From the NCBI GenBank assembly GCA_029964075.1, contig CM057136.1:16170381-16234380 (forward strand): a DNA stretch of 64,000 bases, in the 5' to 3' direction. The notes below the pieces were generated by a model. That model did not search any database. It was given only the letters and a program-made list of their open reading frames with translations, and was not told where the DNA came from. The translations under genes and the position numbers were made by a program. Below, one piece after another: positions 24,815 to 36,100 of the stretch (positions are counted from its first letter, which is position 1; every line of letters begins with the position of its first letter). Source of the stretch: Patiria pectinifera. Taxonomy: Eukaryota > Echinodermata > Asteroidea > Valvatida > Asterinidae.

Positions 24815-25755
24815 GAAGCCCACGATGTCGAATGAATGTATATTTGTACAACATTAAATGTGTAAAAATTAAACAGAAAGAGTAATACATGAAGAAATTA
24901 AAAGTGACTTTTTTGAAAACTTCTGTGCGTATTTAATGGCTATAGTAACTATCTCACTCCGGAACAGTGGTAAAACGATTAAAATATAGCAGAATTAAAA
25001 AAAACTTAAAGTAAAAGTTCACTTTTTAATTTGCATTTTATCGTTTTTCACCATTTTTACGGCACGCGTTCACCTGTGGTGCATGACACATACCTCATAA
25101 CTTGTTCATTTATATTGTCTCCATGACACTCATATAAAGCTAATCAAAGAAGAGGTGCTTTTGTTTCTGTGTGGTAAGTACCATGTTCAAAGACTCGAGA
25201 ACATTTTTTTTAATTTCTATTAACAAATACCAGCTATTTTGTAATCGAATCTGTCTGTTTATTTACATGTAGACAAATATCTGCCACACCTGTTTGCAAA
25301 TTCACTAAATACAGGGTGAGTAAAAAAAAACGAAACCCAAATGTTGGGACCACTGTTTTAAGGAAGTTCTGCATGTACCATTTTCAAAATCTAGGATATG
25401 AAAGCCCAATTCATAAGCTTTCTTTTAGTACAAGAATCATTCAAATCACTTATGTACTTTTAAAGTTACGGCATTTAAACACAACCACCGTTTTAAGGTT
25501 CTGTCTACGGATCACAAAAACGGTGTGCGTTCTTTCAGCAAAACGAAAACAAATCACATAGGGATGTGTGAATTGTTTTGTTTTGCAAAAAAGTACATAA
25601 GTGATTTGAATGATTCTTGTACTAAAAGAAAGCTTATGAACTGGGCTTTCATATCCTAGTTTTTGAACGTGCTACATGCAGAACTTCAATAAAACAATAC
25701 GGTCCCGACATTTGGTGGTTTTTTTTACTCACCCTGTATAACTTTGACAATGGTG
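24815..25755. repeat. Insertion block specific to duplication unit 2
   Basis: Unit 1 passes from TTAATTAAGAA to TTGTCCCAAATAA within a few bases (about 14270), whereas unit 2 has about 940 bp between the matching points. The block contains AT-rich sequence and the palindromic element at 25312-25736. No gene is seen in it. Confidence 0.6.
25312..25736. mobile_element. Tc1/mariner-type MITE with long inverted repeats
   Basis: Begins CAGGGTGAGTAAAAAAAA and ends with its inverse, flanked by TA on each side. The arms are about 190 bp each and similar along their length (for example TAAGCTTTCTTTTAGTACAA on one side and its complement on the other), so the strand can fold into one long hairpin. The TA target and CAGGGTG terminus fit Tc1/mariner-derived MITEs. 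The 81-codon open frame inside it is incidental. Confidence 0.85.
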
Positions 25756-26732
25756 ATTGTTATTGTCCCAAATAACGGTGCAAATGTTTCCTTATACATG
25801 CTCAACTTTGAATTTCTGAATTGCCTGGTTGGCTGTTATTTTTAGCCGCCAAAATTGACAGTTGACCAACAAGGTGATTTGATGGCGATTTTGGCTGAGT
25901 GACTTGGCTGTATTCTGGCTGCGATCTTTAAGCGAAACCATTAATCATGAAAAATAGTCTTCATCTTAAATCATGCTTGAGAGAATGACTCAAATTTGAA
26001 CCACAATTGAACCTTTTTTTTAATCTAAGAATTGTTTTCCCTCAAAACCTTTAAAACATGATGTACGAAGGAAATATTGCATGCTGTCTGTGGACGTATG
26101 ATATGTGTATTGGTTTAATTATTTCAATATGCGCGTTAATTCAATCCTTTGAATACACAGAGCCGTGCGTGTTTGTCATACCGCTACCGTGGCGGATTGT
26201 TGGACCATTTGCCAATTTGTTTTCACTGTCGGTTCGTTCTCTGGTATTCAGACCACTTGGGGACAATTCCATCACAAAGTTAATCATTCACAGTATACCT
26301 GCACGTTCTAGCCACAGCAAACTGAGTTTGTTTACCCAACCTTCCACGTGAGAAATAACTCTCCATATGCCATTCCGAATTAACAGTTTGCTAAATTGTT
26401 CACAGTAACTTGCTCTCTCTCCCTCTAGCTCTCTTTCTACTATACATTCCTGAAAATCTCCACAAAGTAGGTGTTTGGGGTAATAGTCGGTTCAAATTTT
26501 ATTTGTTGCAAAACATGAAGAGAAAACTCCTTGCATTGCTCGCCTCTGTAACATATTAAGTCTTGTTTGGAAGTACGGTGGGGCTCAAAGAATCAACCAC
26601 TTCGATCCTCTTTCACCAAAATATGCTCAATGTGCCTCCGCAGCCAAACATCGTTGTTCTTTTCTCTCATACAGATTGGGTTCCATTGTTGCAGTTATCT
26701 GTGCCCTGTTGAGGGTCCATCGGCTGTTCAGA

Positions 26733-29700
26733 ATGAAACTTCTTGCGATTTCCCTCGTCACATTTATGGGACTTGTAACTCGTCTTCAACTCTCGAACGC
26801 ACGTATGACGATCATACTCCATTATTTCTTTGTTGCGGGGGGAAAAAAAGAATGATAGGGGTAGCAATAGCCATGGAAATGTATCGGCTGCATAAGACAG
26901 TAAAGCTGCAGCAGCATGCAAAATAACAGCAGTATTTGCACGCAAAGCACAACAACAATCGGGAGGCATACATGCAGGCTACTTCCTGAGCAATATAGTG
27001 ATACAAGTAGCTGAACACTACAAAAGCGTGTCCCATTTTCAAGTTTTGCTGGTCCTCTTGTACCTAAATCTCGCTGAATGACACACCGAACAAAATTGTG
27101 CCTTAGACTGGTTACCAATCTAACTGATGACTGACTGAGTGGGGTCAGCTAAACGCATGGTTTGCTTATAGTCTTATCTTTCCTTTTTCACAGAATGTAC
27201 CTTTTCGTGTGCAGAAGGAAACAACCCGTGTACCAGTAGAAACGTGTTACTATATGAAGATGCTAGTAAGTTCAACAGAAAATGTATTCGACACAACTTA
27301 AAATAGCTGGGACCAATATAATGGAGATGGTTAGCACAAAAGTTTGCTAAGCGCAAAAAAGTCTGGCTTATAAAAGCAGGTTACCAGCCAAAACTCCATG
27401 CGATTTTCATGCTTAGCAAGCAATGGCTGAATACCAATCACAAGCAATATACATCACATGGACATTTGGTTGGTAATCCTGTTTTTGCCAAGGAAGACTG
27501 TTCATGCTAAGCACATTTCTGCGCTTAGCAGCTACATATAATTGGCCCTGCAGGGCTATCCGCTCCGTTCACAAGTACCCCCTCACCGGAAAAGGAAGTA
27601 CAGTTGGGGGTGCGCGGCCACTGCGTGTACATAGAACAAATCCCTGGTGTACGCGCGTCACACACAAGGAACAAATTTCGTCAACCAGCGAAATGTACCG
27701 CCATGGGACATCGTTGCTAGGTAAAAGGGCGCCCTCTTTTGGTAGCGCACGGAGCTCATAAGCAGTCTATAGACAATCCTGGTATGTGATAACTGTGCAC
27801 ACGTGACCTTTTCGATGGTGATAGCAATGTCTAAGAAATTGTGCAAAGGTACCACACTACATATGCCCCATGACGGATTACGTGAACAATAGCTATCAGA
27901 ATAATTATTTTGCCTTTGAAAGGGGCCTTCGTGATAGAAGTGACAGCGAGAAGGGACAATCGATTCCTCTACTGCAAATGTTTCACAGGTTTGACGACGT
28001 TATGCAACAATCAAATTATTTTTTTCAGATATTCAATCCTTATTCGTGTGATAATTTTGGGGATCCAGGTTCACTGAATTTATATTTCTGTCTTCATGAT
28101 ATTTTCTCTGTATAGCTGGGCCAATGGACGTCTTCCAATTCAGCGTCAGCGACTCGACTGCGACAGTTACCGACTCATGTGTCAACCTTGGCACTGATGG
28201 AACCTATTGTGATTCATTTGACTTCAAATCTTCTGAAAATACCATTGAGCTTCTGTCAAACGCGGCCGCCTTACCTGACATAGAGGTTCGTCAGCTTTAC
28301 ATCTTTTAGTTTTCTCCATTTTGTCACTTGAAAAAAAATTACATTATCCTGGAAATATGACAAAAATTCAAACATAAGAAAGATCAGCTTGAAAAATACT
28401 CAATTTGTCATTCGTTTGCTGGTTTGTTGTTGAATTTTAGTCACTTGCTGGTTGCAATCCTTTAAAAATTATTCACAATTTTGTGACTATTTATTTATAG
28501 ATTTATGAGTTCAAAAGCTCCAGTAACAATTCTATTGAGCCATGCCATCTCAAACATTTGTCACTTCTACGTTTTATTTTGATTGTACATCTGAGTGTAT
28601 ATAACCTTATAAATCCTTAAATATAGCAATCGGAATAGGTTTCGTTTAAACTGATCTTTGTGGAAAACTTTACAGACGAAATTCACCTTGAATGCGGTTG
28701 CCATAGCAAGGTATACCTTTGGCTGCGATGCCAGTACACTTGTAAGTAACAAACATGTTAATTGTGATCTTATTATGAAAAATTGCAGAAGACAAACAAA
28801 AAGTCGCAGGAACTGTCATATACAAGGTCTCGTTCATGCACCCTTTATGCACTTATTGTGGGGGGCACAGTGGTTAGGGTTTGTGACACATGATCAGAGG
28901 GTCAGGGGTTCATATCCAACTGGTCGTTGATAATGTTGTGTGGGCAAGGCACTTAACCCCGACTCCTGCCTTCTTCCCACCAGGAGCATAAATGGGTACC
29001 GGCATTAGCTGGGGAGTAAACCTGCGATAGATTTGCATCCCATTCAGGGGAAAAATACTCTGCCGTTTCATGCATAGGAAACTGGAGATTAACACCAGCG
29101 TGATTGGGGCTATAATTATTGGCTCGTGATCGATGCAGACTTTACTTTAATGCACTTGAAATTGATAGCAGTTTGCTAATAGATGGGGCACCCACATTGG
29201 CCTGTCCTGCTTGTCGATCAGACAGTTCGTATTGACCAATGAGATCACAACTTTTGGCCAGGTGCACTGGGTAGCTTGGTCAAATTTAATCACAAGCACA
29301 GTGAAATATGTACACAAACCAAATATTGAGGGGGAAGGGGAATAACAGTTTTGTTGCATTTTACCGTTAGGGTTTGAGGTGTGCAATGAGTTCATTAGCC
29401 GTGCGCGATTCAACCGTAATGCTACATGATAAGGAGGTTAAACTTTACTTATTAGCTTTTACTTCCCGAAATAGGATAAAAATGACATTTTTGTGTTCCT
29501 TCTTCCAACAGATTGTGACGATTTATGTCGGAAACAGTAACGACAATCAGCCAGAGTTTGAACAAACGAATTACACAGCATCTATCCCAGAGGTATTTGA
29601 AAAGACAACAATTGGTTGTCTTTCTGTTAAAAGGGGGTTTCTAAAATATCAAATGATTCAAATTGAAGCGGATAATTAATTATATTACTTGGGGTTGGGG

Positions 29701-32700
29701 TTGGGATTAGGGTTGGGGTTGGGGTTGGGATTAGGGTTGGGATTTGGATTGGCGTGATGGGTTTGGGTTTGAATGGTTTTTTATTTGGTTGTGATTTTGT
29801 AGGCGATGGTGATGGCTGTTTGATTGGTGGTGGCGAAGGTGGTGCGATGGTGGTTTTACTTTTAGTTGTTTTTGTGGTTGAGACTAAAGATAGGTTAAGT
29901 GACTCTAAAAATTAATAGAAATGTTACTTCTTTATTTTATATTGTGCACAGTTGTCGAAGCCTGGATACGTGGTATTTGATGACATCAAGCTAACTGATA
30001 GGGATCGCGATCAAAATGCTCTACAATTTAGCCTTCGAGACAACAATGTATGTTAACAAGTTTACCTAAGTTGCTTTCCAAAAATCCGAAAACAGTTTTA
30101 ACAGTGATTAAAATAATCCAACCATAAAGAGATGACTATTCAACAAATACAAAGGTAATTGAGAAAATTGACTTCATCTAAGGAACAGTTAGAGTTTGGT
30201 CTATTTGAAGACCTTTATCTAGAACAGTGTCGCAACTAAGGCGTAAGTGCCAAGCTGACACTTGGGAGCTTGTTTTGTAGATGGAGGCACTCCATTTTCA
30301 TATATTAATGTTTGAGAAAAAAATCTGTCGTTTGTCCTCCGGTCTAAGCGGGAGGCACAAGGAACGGAGGGGTCTGGGTGGGGATGGGGCAGGGCGTTTT
30401 CCGTTCTGACTACTATTTAATGACACCACTTATTTGATTCATATAGAACACTGACATCCCGTTCGAGGTTGACGCCAATTTTGATAGTCTACTGACTACT
30501 GATCAAGTGACGATTACCATAAAGGTCACCACGTCCGTCGATTATGAGCGGTATCCCAGATACGACTTAACACTCGCTGTCAACGTAAGTAACAACAAAG
30601 ATGTCAAGCTAGCTATGAATAAAATGTGCAACAATCTTACTATAATACTACACATTAATCGTCCGTTTCCTGTTGCATGTCTTCATTTTGTTCAGGGGGG
30701 AGTTTTTCTACATATTGTCATCGGTTCCCAACAATTAATTTGTCTTCAAAAATATTGTGTAGGTTACCCATTTTTTCGACAACAACGCGATGAAATATTT
30801 CCTTACATTTAGTTTATCAGATAAATGCGGACGTTTTAACAAACCACCCTGTAGGCAATTTACATTGATAGTAACCTAGACAATAGTTACCGACTTGATA
30901 ACTTGACAAACAAAAAATCGTTGTTGCTCTGTATAAGTATGGAAACCTCGATATTGTTTTTTTTCCACCCCAAAAGTCATTTTACAAAATCACCTTTAGA
31001 GTCAATGGGTTTTGTTTTCTCTCTCTGATGCCAGGACACATTAGTGGGAATGTACCAGTACGATGTGGTCACGACAAGTTTAGTGATCGAGATCGAAGAT
31101 TTGGATGACCAGGACCCGAAGTTTCTGAATGACAGATACACGGCGATTACCAGTGAGGGGTTCACTGGTAGACTGGACGTGCAGCCGCCAATTGCCGCTG
31201 AGGATCAGGACTCCTTGAATGTCCCTATCGAGTATCGCATCACAGGTACAACCACTCTACATGAGACGTATACGTCACGCTTCGACGTCATACTATGACG
31301 CAAAAAAAGATAGCATTTGAAATTATGCAGCGATTCGCGAAAAGGACTACTTTATTCACTTTGTTTACAATTGTGTACCACTTGTCCCCATAGGTGCTGC
31401 TCCCTGTTCGAAAGAGAGTTTTAGTATTAATAAAGACAGCGGAGAAGTCACGGTGAACGCAGATGATCTGGCTGCAGGGGAATGTGTAGTTCAGCTTCGG
31501 GTAAGTGTGCTGATCCATTACGCCCCGCCCACTGCACACGTGATGGGCGACAACACGCGCGCCTTCCAATGCCACACTGCATGTACCATGCTGTGCGCGT
31601 CATACGCCCGCGTGCACGCATTTCAGACTTGTGTGCACGCATGTCGGACACTAACCACGGCTGTGATTGGTTAAAGCGCCGTATGGGGCGGGTCTTGATA
31701 GACCGTCTATTGGTCAAGTCCTCACAAGTTCGTCTCACGTCATCCAGTCTTACGTGACAAGTTATTCCAATAAGCTAGCTGTGGTAAACGTATGCCTTTG
31801 TTTCTTTGTTCAGTTCCCCCTAACAAATCTGACCTGTTACGAGCCTGAGCAAAACTTTGAGATACGATAGTGGCCTACACTGAGGTTCGGTTCGCATCAG
31901 GCACTCATTAGGGATCCTCATTTTCTGGAGGGGGGATTCAATCATTTTGGATCATTCAAAAAGTGTCTACCTTTGCCTTCCATTAGTTCTTAGCGGGAGG
32001 GGGCACAATGGGGGCACAAGTCTCGAGTCAGAGTGGGGATGCTCCCATGTGCTCGACTTTAGTTAAGCCAATGATAATAAGTAGTTAAGCCAATGATAAT
32101 AACAACATTCCCTCATGATAATCCTTTTCATCACCAAGATAACCATCATCTATACCATCACCATTCATCTCTGGATACCATCATTAACCATCACAATCAC
32201 CCTTCTCATTCCCTCCCATGTGCTGCATGCTCTGAGAGTATCTTCATCCATGCTTTCTTAATATCCTTGGTAACCAGGCAGAGCAGGCTGACAACGACCT
32301 CCGTTTTGCCACGGCAACCCTTGAACTCACCATCGCAGACGTCGACTCATCATGTCCCTACTTTCCAGACAAAACGCTCACGGGCAGAATCGACCCTCAG
32401 GACAAAGTTGCGTACATCATCAATGGCGTCACAAGGTTGACACTTGAAGTCCGTGATGACGATACGGTAATAATTAACGACACATAACGGCAGTCCTGAA
32501 ACACATTTCACATCGGTTTTTAAGTTGCCGTTTCATATGATGTATTACACATTAAATTTTGCGGTTTTATGCTCTCACAAACTGAGGCAAGTGCTCCGGG
32601 ATATATCTTTTTATAACGTGGCATTTGATCTTTGGCAGGAATTCATCGGGAACATAACCCTTGCAGACAACAGCCAGCCATTTCAGTTGGTTGCAGTCGA

Positions 32701-33145
32701 CCCAGATACGAATCCACGACGTCTTTACTTTGAAGTGACAGATCCGTCTTCCTTGGAACTCAACCGAACCTTCAATCTCCAGGTAATATCCTGCTCCTCC
32801 GAGATGACAAAAACGTTCTTTAGTTTCCCTTTTACTGTTGGCGTTCATTTTTGATGAGCCGTTGCTATCTAATGCTTTTCCCCTAATATCTTCACATCAA
32901 AACGAAGAGATATGATAGAGCTTGGTGTCATTCTTTCCCGATTACATCCCTCTTACCTCTTTCTTTCTCTTTGTTTCTCTTTCGCCTGCATTTGCCTTTA
33001 GGTTGAAGTGAGAACCAATAATTGCTTGAATCCAGACGTGGCAGACGTTAGTATCACGGTAATGAACTTGGAACCGGCTTTTACTGAAGCTAGATACGAA
33101 ACCAGCATTTTGGAGGAACAAGTTTACGACACTTCTATACTGAAG
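26733..33145 (+). CDS. Cadherin gene, exons 1-12 (signal peptide, repeats 1-4)
   Basis: Exons: 26733-26802, 27194-27265, 28116-28285, 28676-28741, 29512-29592, 29952-30047, 30447-30584, 31035-31245, 31394-31500, 32278-32466, 32639-32782, 33002-33145. Residues 1-496. This is the part duplicated upstream. The start ATG at 26733 opens MKLLAISLVTFMGLV, a hydrophobic signal peptide, and the exon's acceptor near 26675 fits a 5' UTR intron. Linkers are NSNDNQPEF and DLDDQDPKF, then two poor ones (DVDSSCPYF, NLEPAF) that lack most calcium ligands. DYERYPRYDL in exon 7 corresponds to the family's DRE/DYE calcium motif. Exons 10 and 11 are intact here, unlike in copy 1. Exon 8 is one codon longer than in copy 1. 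Confidence 0.85.
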
Positions 33146-36100
33146 GTGACTATAGTTTGATACACTGGAGACGTCGAAGTCCCAGATATGAATCGAAGAG
33201 TGTTGTAGAGGATTTGTATAAATCATATAATCCATACTGTCTGACGCACCCAACTTAATGAATCGTTTTCAAAAGTAAAAAATATGTTTGAAACAATAAC
33301 AAGCAAACATGAAAGAAACAAGCATGTGAAAGGAAAAGACGGGGTAAGAGTGAAAACTGAGAGGGAAAGAGTAAAACTTTTCGCATTTCATTCTTGCTGG
33401 TACCCTTTTTTCCAAGTACACATGTGTAATGCTTAGCCACTGTCTATGCTTATGAGTTAAATTGAGCAGTACAACTGTCTTCATCTTCCACACGACCAGA
33501 TTTGATTCCCACTGAGGCATGCATGTGGATTTGGTTTTTCAGTCCCTACCTGATTTTGTAGTTTCTCCTTGGAAAATCTCTCGGGGTTCCCCCAAGATCT
33601 GAAACTGTACTTTCCAGTGTATCTTCATCTCATCACAGTCTTGAACCTTTAGCTTTCTTCAGACTCCCGAGCAACATTGCATGCTACCTTTAAGGAATCT
33701 TTGGTTTAACTTTCAGTGAGAAGTAAAGTGACATAAATTAATTAAAATGTTGATATCTAATGTTTATTTTTTTTTAAGGTGACTGCCGAATCCACAGGCG
33801 TAGCGGGAAGCATTGCCTACATCTTGAAGTCAGCCACGGATGGTGGAGAGAATGACTTCTCAGTAGGCAGATCGACTGGTGAGATCACTGTTCCTGTGAA
33901 GACGGATGCTGAGGAAGTGGAGAGGTTTATTCTCTTTATCGAAGCTCAGGATAGCTCGTGGGATCCAGCAAGGTATATCTTTTATTCATGGACACATGAA
34001 CGCAAATTGTCTTTAAGTATTGGAAAAAACAAGACAACCCAGCAGGCCTAGCAAAACTGCTCTCAGCCCGCATGAAATTCTTTTCAATTTATTCCGAATG
34101 GCTATTCACTTGCAACTTGTTTATGCATCAGTCTACACATTGGCGTTATTTGGTAATCCTAATTGCCCAACCGGTAAGTGGAAGTCAGGCAGTGAATCAG
34201 TCATTGAGTCAGTTAATTAAACTACCACGACCTCTTTCTGCAAAGACTCTGTCTTCTTCAGCGATCACAACTATATACATTTGATGATAGCCATTGATAA
34301 AGCAAAAAGTTGAAGAAGTCACACAAAGGTATTTTGTGGTAAAGTCACATTTTCAATGACCTGTTCCTTCGACTTTTATTCCCGGTCTCTCTGAAGAATC
34401 TCATTCGCCAACGTCTACGTCACGGTTAATGACACAAACGACAATGACCCAGTGTTTATTAACACGCCGCCAGATGAGTGCATAGGCCTACCAGAAGACT
34501 ACGACATAGGTCGACGCGTGCTAACTGTCACGGTGAGTATGCTTACTTCCAATCAACTCTCATTGATTCTGACATCAATTATCTTTATCGATTCAGAAGA
34601 AAAATGATATAGAGCGACCAACTCTTGTAACATTTGTTCTCCTGCTTTTGTGCCCATGTCCCTGTCTGAGGCCACCGATGATATCCTACTTCGTTTACCT
34701 GTCATTGGAATGGTCAATAATTACTCTAGCTGTTCTCAATTTGCTACATGTTCAACCTCGTGAGTTTTAATGGTTTCTTTTAATTTTTGCAGTGAAGTAG
34801 CTGCAAACCTATAGGTTCTTTCCCCTGATGCATTCTTTACGGTTTTTTTCTGTGTTTTTCAGGCTACCGATGCGGATAAGGATGATGTTTTGGCATACAG
34901 GCTCGAGACGACAGGCTTGCCCTTCGTCATAGACAAAGAGACGTGAGTTTGCAACGCACTACTAACGTGTTATGTAAAGTGATGTCATCGTTGACATTAT
35001 CGTTAAGTTGTAATTTTGCTCTTGTTGTAATTACTTTATGTTGTACATGTTTTCTCGTCGGCTGTTTAATATTTTTCAGGTTGTAAAAGTTCTTCTTGTT
35101 GTAGTTCTTTGTCAGTAGGAAATGTTATTCATGTTGTTCCTAGTGTCCTTTTTGGTGTCATATGTTGTAGGTCAGTATGTGTAATGTGCTTCTTATTAGT
35201 GTTCCTGTACAGAAATATCGATGTCTGGTTGTTGTCGTGGCTTTATTGTTGCTACAAGCTTTAAGACGGCTTAATTGTAATTCGTTGTATATCTTATCTT
35301 GAAGAGGCGAGATCACCTTGAATGAGACTCTGGATGTAGACGCTCCAGGCAGTCAAACGAATTACACATTTGCTGTCGTTGTTTCCGATGGGAATGTAGA
35401 TCATGTAAGTAATGACATTTAGTGGGTATTTCTAAAGCATCGTCAAATCTACATTTGCATTAGCATCAATAAACACAATTTGCCAACAGAAATCTCAGCA
35501 GCAGCAAGGGTACGACTGCAAAGTTAGCAATAAAGTTAGCAGGGTGATGTAAATCAATATCAGGTTTTGTCTTCACCGACGTAGTGGTAAGACGTATGCA
35601 CTGGAAAGCAAGAGGTGGTGGGTTCGAGCCCCACCCAAGTAATTTTTTCCAACTCAGGAGGTATCACACTGAGTGTACAGTGTTTATACGTCGGTGAAGG
35701 GCAAAACCTATTGATTTATAAATATGTAATTCTTCAGAAATATGGAAAACAACAGTGTCAAATCAACGTCTGCACAATGGATAACCATAAAGACAAAAGA
35801 CCCTGCAATAACAACAAACAACACACAATAATTAACGCAAAGAGAAAAAAATAAAATCCACGGATGTTATTCACTTATTGAAATAAGTCTACTCACCATT
35901 GCTATAAACATTCTCTGCTACATACTAGGACCAGTCAGTCACTGTCACCATTTGTGTGACTGATGTCAATGACAACGCGCCGGAGTTTGATGCCGAATAC
36001 GAATGGGATTTACCCGAAGAGGAGGAGATAGAAAACCGAGTATTTCAGGTATGTATCAAATCTTGTCTATAGCCATCTCCGCCAATTCTCTCCCATACTT

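Larger units (their letters stand above)
21746..33044 (+). repeat. Tandem segmental duplication, unit 2
   Basis: Second direct copy of the segment at 10981-21719. It runs from TGCACTCTGTGATGAT to within exon 12 of the intact cadherin gene. Compared with unit 1 it carries its own insertions (about 24815-25755 and about 27293-27845) and lacks the unit 1 insertions at 13144, 13511, 17206 and 19969. Confidence 0.9.

Noticed and set aside
25316..25561. 81-codon open frame
   Set aside because: Lies wholly inside the palindromic MITE; such elements carry no gene.
35571..35640. Functional tRNA gene
   Set aside because: The T arm and B box are good, but I could not form a convincing acceptor stem or anticodon arm.
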